Shown here: piece by piece, positions 45,000 to 54,741 of the stretch
How positions within the stretch are numbered: the stretch's first letter is position 1
Layout of the letters: each line of letters begins with the position of its first letter
Source: Platanthera guangdongensis
Lineage: Eukaryota > Streptophyta > Magnoliopsida > Asparagales > Orchidaceae
DNA: 64,000 bases
Reading direction: 5' to 3'
NCBI GenBank assembly: GCA_039583875.1
Contig: CM077161.1
Span: 62,935,885-62,999,884, forward strand
The notes under the pieces: model-generated
Database searches by the model: none
The model's input: only the letters and a program-made list of their open reading frames with translations
What the model was told of the DNA's origin: nothing
Position numbers and translations under genes: made by a program

Positions 45000-45475
45000 C
45001 TAGCTTGCAGAAATAAGCCCAGAATCATCCCATAACAAACATCCTTCTTGGTGTTCTTCTTCTTGATGGAATCAAACAAGATACAACCCCAGTTCACTGA
45101 CTTTTTGTTCACCAAGGCACTCATCAGTAGAAAGTGATGCCTTGTAATGTAATCGTGGGCAGTATGTTTACCCAGGATTACTTTCGCAACTATGTCAACC
45201 AAAAACTTGTACTCCACTGATAAGTTTTTCATCAACAGCTTGCTAGGGTTTCCTTTGGAGTGACCCATCTTAATCAACATATCATTATACTCAGTACTAT
45301 CCATCTCTATATCATCATTTCCATTAATAATATCAAAAAGTTCAGATAAAATTACAGGCGTCAGAGGAACCTGTTCTCCAGATATTGTGCTGATGAGGGT
45401 TGTTGCATCTGGTGAGGAGGATGTAGAGACCCATTCTTTAATCTCTGTGACTGGAAGCTTGATGCGAGTCGTCAT
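44912..45475 (-). CDS. N-terminal domain of the extra ORF after pol (element H)
   Basis: A 187-codon frame starts MTTRIKLPVTEIKEWVST. Residues about 60-160 (LLMKNLSVEYKFLVDIVAKV, ILGKHTAHDYITRHHFLLMS, VNKKSVNWGCILFDSI) resemble the domain known as putative plant transposon protein. That domain occurs downstream of pol in many plant copia polyproteins. The frame overlaps the next block (44999) and is linked to it by a frameshift. It begins about 540 bases after the pol stop, so it was probably expressed separately or by a subgenomic RNA. The domain assignment is from memory of the family. Confidence 0.72.
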   Translation of the reverse strand: MTTRIKLPVTEIKEWVSTSSSPDATTLISTISGEQVPLTPVILSELFDIINGNDDIEMDSTEYNDMLIKMGHSKGNPSKLLMKNLSVEYKFLVDIVAKVILGKHTAHDYITRHHFLLMSALVNKKSVNWGCILFDSIKKKNTKKDVCYGMILGLFLQARCPQLLVSQTIFINASKRLTSTLFGKWRE

Positions 45476-45744
45476 AAACTTCCTTAGTTACTGCTCCTCA
45501 AATAATCTCATTATATCAGTAAAGATTTGATCGAAGTGAGCAAATGAATCAATGTTTATATCAAAACAGGCATCGAACTTCTTTTTGGAGAGTACCGCCG
45601 TGGAGATCGACATTGTTTTCCTGCAAAAACGAGAGAAAGATCAAGTGCAAGGGAACAAGAAAGTGCGAGATTGAGTTTGATGAAAACTTAGATATAAGTT
45701 TTCAGAAGGGGAAAATTCGAAATCTGTCCAACGAGAAATACAAA

Positions 45745-45970
45745 CTCCGAGCTCAGTTCGACGAAATTCTCAAAATAGAAAATAAGATCGTCGATCTAAG
45801 CCGGAAGAAGAGAAAACATATCGTCGTTATCCGTGCGACGAAATATTTTTTGAAACAAATTTGTCGATCTCCGTTCGACGAATAGTTTCACAAAGAAAAG
45901 TTTGTCGATCTCAGTTCGATGAACTCTTCACGAAGAGTTCACAAACCGTCGATCTCCGTTCGACAAACTG
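45745..45970. repeat. Short repeats with GTCGATCTCCGTTCGACGAA core in H
   Basis: Imperfect inverted-repeat units (GTCGATCT...GTTCGACGAA) occur at 45861-45882, 45902-45923 and 45946-45967, with partial copies near 45750 and 45788, about 40-70 bases apart. A separate perfect hairpin, GAACTCTTC/GAAGAGTTC around AC, lies at 45921-45940. They occupy the spacer between the pol stop and the extra ORF. The rest of 45476-46009 has no credible coding frame. Confidence 0.75.
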
Positions 45971-46009
45971 TGTCCTAATTATTGAACTCAGAAAAAAAAT
46001 TAAATTATG

Positions 46010-46448
46010 CCTTCCCCATTTATCATGCCTAGCTGATTTAGGAAAAACATATGTTTCTTCTCATCTAAAGGCATAGTGAAGATGTCTGCTCTTTGTTAAT
46101 CAGTAGAGATAAAGATAAGGTTAATTTTATTTTTATCCACACAATCTTTAATGAAATGATGTCTAATTTCTATATGCTTGGTCCTACTATGATGTACTGG
46201 ATTTTGTGCAATGGAAATTGCATAGGTACTATCACAAAATATATTTGAATTATTTAGATTGAAACCAAAATCTAGGAGTTAGTTTTGAATCCACAAAATC
46301 TGTGAACAACAACTGCCAGCTACTATATATTCATCTTCAACAGTTGAAGTTGACACATATGTCTGTTTCTTACAAAACTAAGACACACGCCTATCACCAA
46401 GGAACTGGCATGTTCCTGATGTTCTTTTCCTGTCAACTCTACATCCAG
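46010..46448 (-). pseudogene. Copia RNase H and end of pol (element H)
   Basis: On the minus strand the copia RNase H reads AGCRVDRKRTSGTCQFLGDR, then, with a shifted frame, VEDEYIVAGSCCSQILWIQN, NNSNIFCDSTYAISIAQNPV, HHSRTKHIEIRHHFIKD and ADIFTMPLDEKKHMFF. It ends GMINGEGII with TAA near 46013. Stops lie after QILWIQN and in STDQQR. It is inactive. The upstream part is cut by element I at 46453. Confidence 0.9.
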
Positions 46449-46453
46449 CAAAG

Positions 46454-47213
46454 TGTAACACCCCAAAGCCCACTTTGGGTTCAGGATGAGTGACACGGCC
46501 TGGGACACGGGCGTGTCCTAGGGCGTGTCCTGCTCGGGTTGAGCAATCTCTTGAGTGCTCGACGAAATGCAATCATATTGTTTTCGAGAGGGAACTCGCC
46601 CTTTCATACGGGCGTGTCGAGGGGAGAGTTCGAGGAGTGTTCAACGAATTTCACTCGAGTAGCTGCGCTTGATGAAATCTCGAGAGCAGGGGCACACAAC
46701 CTGTGATACGGACGTGTCAAATGGTTGTGTCCTGCTCTGTGTCTACTCGAGTGAGTGTCTCGAGTAGGTCTGCAATGTCTCGAGTAAGGGGTGACACGGG
46801 CGTGTCAACCATATGACAAGGGCGTGTCTTGTCCAACAACACAAATAGTTGTCTCGAGTTGGTCTCGAGTGGGTTTCGAGAGGTAGACACGGGCGTGTCA
46901 ACCATGTGACACAGGTGTGTCAGCCATGTGACACGGGCGTGTCACATGGCTGTGTCTTGTTTTGGATAAGGCGGTTCATGCGGTGCTTAAGGGACACGAC
47001 CTGTGATACAGGCGTGTCACAGGGCGTGTCAGACCCGAAAGAGCCATTTCAGAGATTTTTGTAGCCATTCATTTCCTTCCCTTGGGGATCTGATGGCCGA
47101 CGATTCTCCTTGCTGCTTTAAGGCCGAAAGGGAGAAGATAATCCTCATATCAACTTTGTCCATTCTCTTTCTACAAGAGAGCTAGAGAGAAGGGGGGGCA
47201 AGGATAAAGAAGG
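46454..47213 (+). mobile_element. Element I: Tekay-type LTR (B family), cut by element J
   Basis: It starts TGTAACACCCCAAAG like the B LTR and carries the same kind of inverted-repeat field (GACACGGGCGTGTC) plus about nine CTCGAG sites (46560-46890). Its end (CTAGAGAGAAGGGGGGGCAA) corresponds to about base 640 of the B LTR, where element J begins. A hairpin CCCAAAG/CTTTGGG lies at 46462-46479. The flanking caaag (46449-46453) should be its target duplication. Whether it is a full element or a solo LTR cannot be seen. Confidence 0.87.
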
Positions 47214-47539
47214 TGTTGGGTATTGTATCCACACTAACCCAGATTTGATGAAGTCATCCATGAACTAAGATGAATTAAGTTGTATTTGATGCTTGGTTTG
47301 AGTTATGTCTTTGCAGGAATCTTATGGGAAGTGTAGACCAATGTCAGTCTACAATGGGTCACCAAACACAGGACCATACAATGTAATCCCTCATTATGTG
47401 TTCCAAAGTGTTGACTCATGTGTAGCCTCTCTATTGGGATACACTTCATATTCAAGCTCTAGGACTATGTGAAAATACTTGATGCTGGTCATCCCTTAGA
47501 AGAAGAAAAATTCTGCAAAGAAAAATTTTCCTAAGTAAA

Positions 47540-48262
47540 GTACTCGAGTAGTTCTTTACTTACTCGAGTAAGTTACTGGGTTCATACTCAAGTAATAATA
47601 CTCCTACTCGAGTAGTTAAGATTTATCTCGAGTAGTTTCTTTTCTCCTCTCGGTTTTACAGAAATTATCTTCTCAAATTTTTCTAAGTTAAATACTCGAG
47701 TAGTCATCTTATATACTCGAGTAGTTCTATCTTATGTCTCGAGTAGTTGAATTCTGACTCTAGTGTAGTTCTCACTTACTCGAGTAGTCTAAGTCATGTA
47801 CTCGAGTAGTTCATCTACTACTCGAGTAGTCCAGTGTTTATACTCGTGTAATCCAGAATTCAATTCCAGAAAATTTCTCTAAGTGAATTACTCGAGTAGT
47901 TATCTCCATATACTCGTGTAGTTCTATTTGTCTCGAGTAGTTCATCTTCTATACTCGAGTAATATAGTTTTCCAGTTCCAGAAATTGTCTAAGTCTATGA
48001 CTCGAGTAGTCTCTTTTATACTCGAGTAGTTCATTCTTATGTACTCAAGTAGTATTTCTTTTACTCAAGTAATTTACTCCACCTATCGTATAAGTACTCA
48101 GGTACTCGAGTAGTTGACTCCATGTATTCGAGTAATCATCTCATTATCTCTCGAGTAGTTTTTCTCATATACTCGAGTAGTTCTTCTCATATAGTAGAGT
48201 AGTCATCTTCTACCTACTCGAGTAGTGCTGCATGTACTCGAGTAATCTTGTATATCTCGAGT
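47540..48262. repeat. Array of ACTCGAGTA palindromes in J LTR
   Basis: About 25 copies of TACTCGAGTA or CTCGAGTAGT, with variants such as ACTCGTGTAG and ACTCAAGTA, occur at irregular 15-40-base intervals with AT-rich spacers. The array ends about 120 bases upstream of the TATA box. Confidence 0.93.
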
Positions 48263-48385
48263 ATTTTACTTTTACTTTTCCGAAAATTCTTTAAGTCCAG
48301 AATAACGGTCTTATTCATGAACTTTGACGTGATTGGTCCACGTGTCTCTCGTAATGACTCAATTATGCATAATCTTCCCCTCTCC

Positions 48386-48392
48386 TATAAAA
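48386..48392 (+). promoter_or_regulatory. TATA box of J LTR promoter
   Basis: TATAAAA in CTCCTATAAAAGG lies directly downstream of the palindrome array. It is a strong plant TATA match. Confidence 0.65.
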
Positions 48393-49126
48393 GGTCTTGT
48401 CTAAACTGACAAACCCTAACAATTCTAAATTTTAAGAAGATTATTTTAAAAAGTTTTTGCAGTCGCTTTCTGTCTCCTCTCTCTCTCCAAGAAACGAAAA
48501 CCGCTGCCGTCGCCGTCGTAGATTCCCGACCGGCTAGGGTTTTCATTTCCGGAGGATTCAGATTAAGATGATTTTACAGATCGAGATTTCCCCTCAACTC
48601 TTCATCCCCTATTCGATCGTGTAAAGTCAAGAATTTTCAAATCTGATTTTGCCGAGGTTTTCTTCACGTATCTGAAAAAGCCGAAAAGTCTAGAAGAAGA
48701 AGATTCTGGCCGATTTCTTGCAGATCTGAAAAGAATTATTGTTTGTATTTCTATACATATTTTATTTCATTATTGTAGGAGAAGTTTTCTCCGAGTGTAG
48801 GATTTTTTCAACTCCGAGATTGTAGGAAGTATTATCTTCCAAGTGTAGATCCGTTTTGTGGATCAAGTTTGTAGGAACGTTTTTCTGAGGGTAGGATTGA
48901 TTTCCAAAACGAGATAGTGGAGTAGCCGAGTCTAGTGTATTGCTAGATCGGTGAGGGAAAGTGTATGTATCCAAGGTTGGGGAACCACTATAAATCTTTT
49001 CTCGTCTGTGTTTGATTGGTAGATAGATCTGTGCTTTGGTTTGAAATTTTTATTCCGCAAAAAGACACACAATTCACCTATTCACCCCCTCTAGGTGATT
49101 TCGGCAGGCAACTATAATCTTTCAAT

Positions 49127-49138
49127 TGGTATCAGAGG
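49127..49138 (+). other. Primer binding site of element J (initiator tRNA-Met type)
   Basis: TGGTATCAGAGG lies two bases after the LTR end. It is the standard copia primer site in all but its last base. Confidence 0.9.
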
Positions 49139-49208
49139 CAGGTTGATCGTTAAAAGGTTAACACCTTGATTAGATCCTTCAATAGTTGTCCTTTGAGATC
49201 TACCAAAG

Positions 49209-50090
49209 ATGGACAAGGCTAAAGATTTTACCAAGATTCATTTGTGCACCAAAAATAATTTTCCTATGTGGAAAGAGAGAATCAAGTTCTTTATGGAAGC
49301 TGTGGATCCAAGGATCTTCATGATAGTTGAAGAAGGTCCTTACATTCCCATGACCATCTCCACTATAGGTCCAACCAAGAAAGTCCCAAAGAAACTCATG
49401 GATCTAGATAAAGAGGAGATTGCACTTGTCTCATTGGACAAAAAGACAAAAAATATTATAGCAAGTGCAGTCGATGATTTAATGCTGCAAAACCTCATTC
49501 ATTGCCAGTCTGCAAAAGAAATGTGACAGTCACTAGTTACCTTGATGGAAGGTATAGAAGAAGTGAGGGATGATAGAAGATCCCTTCTTAATCAGAAGTA
49601 TGAAGCTTTCCGACAAGGAAACAAAGATACCATTGCTGACACCTTTGAGAATTTCTTCAAGATAGTGAATGGGGTAAGGGTCTATGGCAGAGTCTTCACT
49701 AATGGAGAATTAAACGATAAGTTCTTGAGATCCCTAGCTAAGGAATGGGATAACAAGGTCTATGCCGTAAGGGAGTTTGGAAAACTGGCCGAGACAGATC
49801 CTCAGAATCTCTTCGGGAAGCTTATGTCATATGGGCTTCAACTCAACACAAGAAAGGCTGAAGAACAGAAGAGCAGGTCTGCATTCAAAGAGAAGTCTGT
49901 TGCTTTAAAGGTAAACACCTCTAAGAAGACAAAGGTTCTTCCTCCTACTCCAGCACAAGAAGTTAGTGAAGAATAAACCTCAGAGTCAAGCACCTCAGGA
50001 TCTGAACTATCAGAAGGAGAGTTCTCACTACTCTCTCGATAGTTCAAGAAATTCTTGAACAAGAAGAAGAAATGAAAAGACAAGGATGCC
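49209..50090 (+). pseudogene. Copia gag (element J)
   Basis: It starts MDKAKDFTKIHLCTKNNFPM and carries the same blocks as C gag: WKERIKFFMEAVDPRIF, NLIHCQSAKEM, then after TGA 49524-49526 (a Trp codon in C) RRSLLNQKYEAFRQGNKD and LNDKFLRSLAKEWDN. All blocks are in one frame. TAA 49974-49976 is followed in frame by an acidic Ser/Glu stretch and FKKFLNKKKK, like the end of the C capsid part. It forms the particle shell and is inactive here. Confidence 0.9.
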
Positions 50091-51051
50091 TCCTATAGAA
50101 GATCACAACACGATGGTGATCGTCAATGAAAAGGCTCAAGTAGCCATGACAGGTATAATTCTAAACAAAACAAACATGTTTCGACTGACATTATTTGTTA
50201 TGCTGTAATAAGCCAGGACACGTCATCGCTGACTGCCCTTACAAGAAGAAGGAGGGTGGTAGAAGAGAGGAAGAGAAGTCCTCGTACAACAAGAAAATGA
50301 CAGACAAGAGCTTGATGGTCAAAAATGGCAAGACTCTTAATGACTATGACTCATCTGCGTCGAGTGAAGAGAAGAAGCCTACTTTAGGCTAATGGCTCAA
50401 ACTGATGATGAACAAGAGCCCCAGTTCACTAGTAAGGTAAACTCTCACACTCCTCTCTCTGATTCTGTAGTTTCTGAACATGATTATGAGGATAACACTT
50501 CTAACGATGAGTCAGAACTCATGGCCCAATATAAGGAGTTAATCATGGCTTACGACAAATGTCGTCGAGTCGTGAAAACTCAGGCTAAAGAGATAAAGTC
50601 TCTCAAAGCTGAAGAGAGAAACTTGAGAGAGAAAGTCGCAAAGACTGACTCGCTCGAAGAGAACTTCAATAATGCTATTGAAGAATATAATAAATCTCTT
50701 GAGTACCTTGATCTTAAAGAGAAAATCATCAAGGAGCTGGAAGCCCAACTTGCTGCTGAAAAATAACTAGTTGAAAGTTTCTCGAAGCCCAAGACAGTCT
50801 TTCATTCGTTGCTGAATTGTCAGCTAAGGCCAAGGGTATTGTACTAGGCCATGAAGATGCTCCTAGTAAGTCTTCTAGGAGAAACAAGGCTCAACGGAAG
50901 AATAAGTCCGCCAAAAAGGCATTAGCCAAAGAGAAGGGGAAAGCACCTCAAGATCAGACCTTATTCAAAAAGGTTATATTTCCTTCAAATGAGTTTGATC
51001 TTGATTCATCTTACGGACACTTTACTAGGCCTACCTATGTAACACCTCCCC
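50091..51051 (+). pseudogene. Copia nucleocapsid and coiled-coil part of gag (element J), cut by K
   Basis: The zinc knuckle CCNKPGHVIADC (from 50201) lies just after a one-base deletion that removes its first Cys from frame. An acidic region and a Lys/Glu coiled coil (50392-50766, SLKAEERNLREKVAKTD) follow. A basic Lys-rich linker (50817-51000) leads to FPSNEFDLDSSYGHFTRPTY, where element K begins. The layout mirrors element C: zinc knuckle, coiled coil, basic linker. Confidence 0.82.
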
Positions 51052-51560
51052 TGTAATGACCGTATAATATGGGTACGGTCGGGGCCCCACATCATACAGA
51101 CGCCACAACTTCAGTATTATAAGATGGTATAACTACCCGATCTCAAAACTCATAACCACAGCACAGCGGAAAAAGCAAACAGACCAGAAGTTATCCACAC
51201 CATATAGGAGTATCGAAGCGGCCTTAAGGCCTTACGATAGAAGTGAGTCCAAAACTCAAATAATAACAACAGTCATAAATGTACATAAGCACTCCTAGAC
51301 TACCTCGGCATGCAAGCCGAAAAACATGAGCACCAAACATACAATATCATAAAAGTAGATCTACAACAAAACGATAACACTTCATGAGGCTTAGGCCCTT
51401 TTGGCCGGCGAGCTAGCTCCTGCTTGCAGTCCTTGCCCTGTAAAATTGATTGTAACGTGGGTCAGCAAAGGCTGACCTCAAATTGTGTAACCAACACATC
51501 TCCTCCCGGCCACCCCTAACGGACCCCAGGGAACCCCTCCATCCTGCAAGTCAGCACTTC

Positions 51561-51561
<1 letters not shown>

Positions 51562-51637
<76 letters not shown>
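51562..51637. repeat. (AT)n microsatellite, about 76 bp
   Basis: An uninterrupted run of alternating A and T lies inside the LTR of K. No such run is present in the LTRs of B. Confidence 0.95.
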
Positions 51638-51640
<3 letters not shown>

Positions 51641-53395
51641 AAGTAATGCACTAAGAACAGGCTTGGATGTCTCAAACAACATACACGTTCTCTATTGTTG
51701 AGTATATAATGAAAGGGCCTACTTATGCAGCATGTATGCAAAAACCCGGGCTTCACCCAAGGCACCCTATCGCGTATTAAACTAGCACATCATCACATCA
51801 TATGGGTACTCATCATTTCCCCATTGGCATAAAGCTGCAAACAAAGGGGGGGGGGGTTACCAACATTTCCCCAATGGCATACAAGCCGCCACACGGAACT
51901 CCTGCAAAGGCCCAACCCGCTAAAGGTCTTAGACCCGGGCTTGCCTGCAAGCTCTGACTTCTCATGTCAGGATTCCAACAAACACACAGACTGATTCTAA
52001 GAAGCCTTGTTGGACCCCACCCGCTCATGGCCTCATTGCCCGGGCTTGCCCCATGCTTGGCATTCTCGTCAGTCTCACAAAAGGGGACTAGTCTCGCCAG
52101 GATACTCTCCACACATGACGTGCTCGTCACGGGATAGCCAGCCGACCACGGAGATACAACCACGCCTTGGCACCAAGGAAACCATCCTAGTCCCTCATTC
52201 GTACTGCAGCGTTCCCGCCCACCAAGGAAACCATCTACCACCAATGCGACGCTAAACTTGTTCACCAAGGAAACCATCTACCGCCATTGAGGAGCTAACC
52301 TTGTCTGGTTCCGACTACACGTACTCACTCGAGAAAGGGGGGAAAACATCACAAACATCACAAACGACATCTTGCCGCAACGGATCTCTACGAATCCTTA
52401 AAGCTCGTATGCAACATCACCGAGTCGGACTAACGGTCGCGACTACGGCTTCACCCACCATGCCTAATCCACTAATGGAGCGAATCTCTAATGCAAAAAC
52501 ATGTCGGGGACGGACTCAATCGACCTGGAGGTTCCTCTTGAACCTTGGCGACCCAAACCCCTCTCATTTGAGAGTTTGGTGCCCAAAAACTAGAAAATAA
52601 AAGGTGCTAAAACATGTATCCTAAAACTAAGAGGAGAAGTGTCGTTACCTTCCGACCCCTTATCCTAGCCATGGAAACTTATCCGCATGACAAACTTCGC
52701 AACGATCTTGCCTCCACGGATCTGGACTCGGCTCACGATTTGGAGAACCAAAGCCTCGCCAACAGCCGAATCTCTCCTTCACCTTCTTCCTTGCTCTCCC
52801 CTCTCTCTAGATCTTATAAAGAGATTGCTTGGAGAAGAATGAGGGTTTCTAACCCTATTCTCGGACTTAACTTAGCGAGGGCAACCCTGGACCATCAGAT
52901 CCCAAAAGAAGGGAAAGAACGGCCACAATCCGAACTGAAAAATAAAACAACTAGGACGAACACGGCTTGTGACACGCCCGTGTCCAAGGCCGTGTTCTCC
53001 AATCGACACCAAAACCATTGCACACAAAACAGGACACGGGTCCATGACACGTCCGTGTCACTTTTGACACGGCTGTGTCCAACCTGAACGCACCTGGGCT
53101 CCAGGCCATGTCCAACCCCTCACAAGTCCCGGCTCACAACCCAAGAAGGACACGGCCTGGGACATTCCCGTGCCTCAGGCCGTATTCTACGTCTCGACGA
53201 TCGTCGACTGCCTCTTCATCAAACTCGCAGGAATTCGTCGAACATGCTCGACACGGCCCTGAACACGCCCGTATCTCGAACCATGTTCACTGCCTCGACA
53301 CTTCGACGAGCGAAAAATGTCGAAACCACAGGCGCTCGACGAACCCGGTAAGACACGGCCATGGAAATGCCATGTCCTAGGCCGTGTTCCCTGCC

Positions 53396-53526
53396 TGTGT
53401 CGACACCTCCTCTGCATCGACAGCATTGTGTCGACACCACTGTGTCGACACCTCTATATCGACACCTCCTCTATTTCACCACCATTGTGTTGACACCACC
53501 ATGTCGGCACCTCTGTGTCGACACTC
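53396..53526. repeat. GTGTCGACAC cluster in K LTR
   Basis: GTGTCGACAC occurs four times (near 53397, 53431, 53443 and 53516), with near-copies ATATCGACAC and GTGTTGACAC, within 130 bases. This is the same decamer that fills the LTR of the copia element C. Confidence 0.92.
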
Positions 53527-53750
53527 GAGAGAACACTCCTGCGATACAGGTTCCGACACGGGTGTGTCAGAGGGCGTGTCCCCCACTAGTCGACGAACTG
53601 AACGAAAAATTGTCAACTTACCGAGCTCTCGATGAACCCAGTATGACACGGAAATGGACACGCCCGTGTCCTAGGATGTGTGACCCTCACCAAGACCCAA
53701 ACTTGGCTCTCGACGCAGCTCGTCCTTCTTTCAAATTTTGGGGCGTTACA

Positions 53751-53764
53751 ACTCTCTCCCCCTT
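53751..53764 (-). other. Polypurine tract of element K
   Basis: The minus strand reads AAGGGGGAGAGAGT directly before the LTR start TGTAACGC. Confidence 0.85.
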
Positions 53765-53815
53765 AAAAGAATTTCGTCCCGAAATTATCAAAAAGCAAGA
53801 AGAGGTACACAAAAT

Positions 53816-54406
53816 TTAAATGATACCTGAACGGAAAAACTCTGGATATTCCTCCAGCATGGTTTGTTCTCGCTCCTAAGAGAGCTCCTCACGGTCGTAG
53901 TTGTCCCATCGGACTTTTACGAATTTGACCTCTTTGTTCCGTAACTACCGAATTTCTGAGTCCCCTATAGCAATTGGACGGACACGCGTCCTCATGTCTT
54001 CCTCTATCGGCACCGATGCTAATTCGATCACCACACTAGCCTCTACCAAGGCTTTCCTCAAGACGGAAACATGGAAGACGTCATGCAATCCACTCAACTC
54101 TACGGACAATGCCAACCGGTATGCTGCTTCTCCCACCCGTTCAACAACTTCAAAAGGGCCCAGAAACCTTCGACTCAATTTCTTGAGTCGGCTAATTCGT
54201 GAAACGCTTTTGAACGGCTTGATCTTCAAATAGACCCAATCGCCTACCGCAAACTCCAACTTCCTGTGGAGGGCATTAAAATATTTTGCTTGCCGATCTT
54301 GAGCCACCTTCATGCGCTCTTGAATGGTCCGTAGCAACTCACAAGCATCCTCCACCACTTTTTTTTCCCAATAGTTTGGTGTCTCCCGCCTCTGTCTATG
54401 ACATAG
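53816..54406 (-). pseudogene. Integrase C-terminus and chromodomain-like tail (element K)
   Basis: One minus-strand frame runs from 54406 to TAA 53816-53818. It has QDRQAKYFNALHRKLEFAVG, VYLKIKPFKSVSRI and RRFLGPFEVVERVGEAAYRL (GPY/F module). After TAG 53945-53947 it reads LRNKEVKFVKVRWDNYDREE and, after another TAG, MLEEYPEFFRSG. The same blocks occur in B (11599-12068). The catalytic part lies beyond the G insertion, outside the window. Confidence 0.9.
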
Positions 54407-54672
54407 TGTACAACCCCGTATTCGCCCCTATACGTTTTTAAGCTTTTTGGAGATTTTGCACTCTCAGAGGCCATTTTTGGCTTCAACACTAAAGGGAGGG
54501 GAAGTTTTCAGGTAGCCTTCCGGGTGTGAGGTGGGACCTCCGCGCTAGAGCCGAGGGTCTGTTCCTAGCTTCTTGATCCTTTGGTCTGTGACGTTCTCCT
54601 GGGTGTAGTAGGTGTGAGGTCACCCCTTTCCAGGGACCCCGAACTCCACATAGGCCATTTTTGGCCTCAACA
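54407..54672 (+). repeat. 5' LTR of element G (266 bp)
   Basis: It runs from TGTACAACCCCGTA to GGCCTCAACA, with ends like the 958-bp LTR of A but much shorter. The phrase GGCCATTTTTGG appears twice (about 54468 and 54652). No TATA box is evident. Bases 54673-54741 are leader with the probable primer site CTTTGGTGCGCTAAGC. Confidence 0.75.
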
Positions 54673-54741
54673 CTTTGGTGCGCTAAGCGTGGAGAGTGAC
54701 CAGCACAGAAGATCTCGGGAGAGAGTCATGATTGGAGGATA

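Larger units (their letters stand above)
42638..46453 (-). mobile_element. Element H: 3' part of a copia element with a large extra ORF after pol
   Basis: Minus-strand order: end of copia pol (46448-46010), a spacer with short inverted repeats, an ORF region of nearly 900 codons (45475-42784), and an AT-rich tail cut by element A at 42638. Element I cuts it at 46453. No LTR of H is in the window. It is the host of both A and I and therefore the oldest visible insertion. Confidence 0.85.
47214..49124 (+). repeat. 5' LTR of element J (1,911 bp)
   Basis: It runs from TGTTGGGTATTG to AATCTTTCA, next to the primer site. It holds a CTCGAG palindrome array (47540-48262), a TATA box (48386-48392) and a CACCCCCTCTAGGTG stretch near the end that is shared with the LTR of C. 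Confidence 0.9.
47214..51051 (+). mobile_element. Element J: Ty1/copia element, 5' LTR and gag only in view
   Basis: The 5' LTR (47214-49124), primer site, gag and coiled-coil/zinc-knuckle region are visible before element K cuts it at 51052. The flank gaagg (47209-47213) should be its target duplication. Gag and LTR end are homologous to element C, but the LTR bodies differ. Confidence 0.9.
51052..53750 (-). repeat. 3' LTR of element K (2,699 bp)
   Basis: The minus strand runs from TGTAACGCCCC to the end TCATTACA. The ends and scattered internal blocks match the B LTR. It contains an (AT)n microsatellite, inverted GACACG/CGTGTC units (52960-53180 and elsewhere) and a cluster of GTGTCGACAC palindromes (53396-53526). 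No gene is seen. Confidence 0.9.
51052..54406 (-). mobile_element. Element K: Tekay-like chromovirus (B family), 3' part
   Basis: On the minus strand it contains the end of integrase with a chromodomain-like tail, a polypurine tract and a 3' LTR. It is inserted in element J (flank tcccc, 51047-51051) and cut by element G at 54407. Protein and LTR ends match element B. Confidence 0.9.

Noticed and set aside
42784..45475. Host gene instead of a transposon ORF
   Set aside because: It directly follows a copia RNase H on the same strand, has no introns or host domain, and resembles the extra ORF known downstream of pol in plant copia elements.
1..46453. C and H being two halves of one copia element
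   Set aside because: H is interrupted by A and continues beyond A's left end, while C is inserted inside A. Both lie on the minus strand, but the order does not allow a single element.
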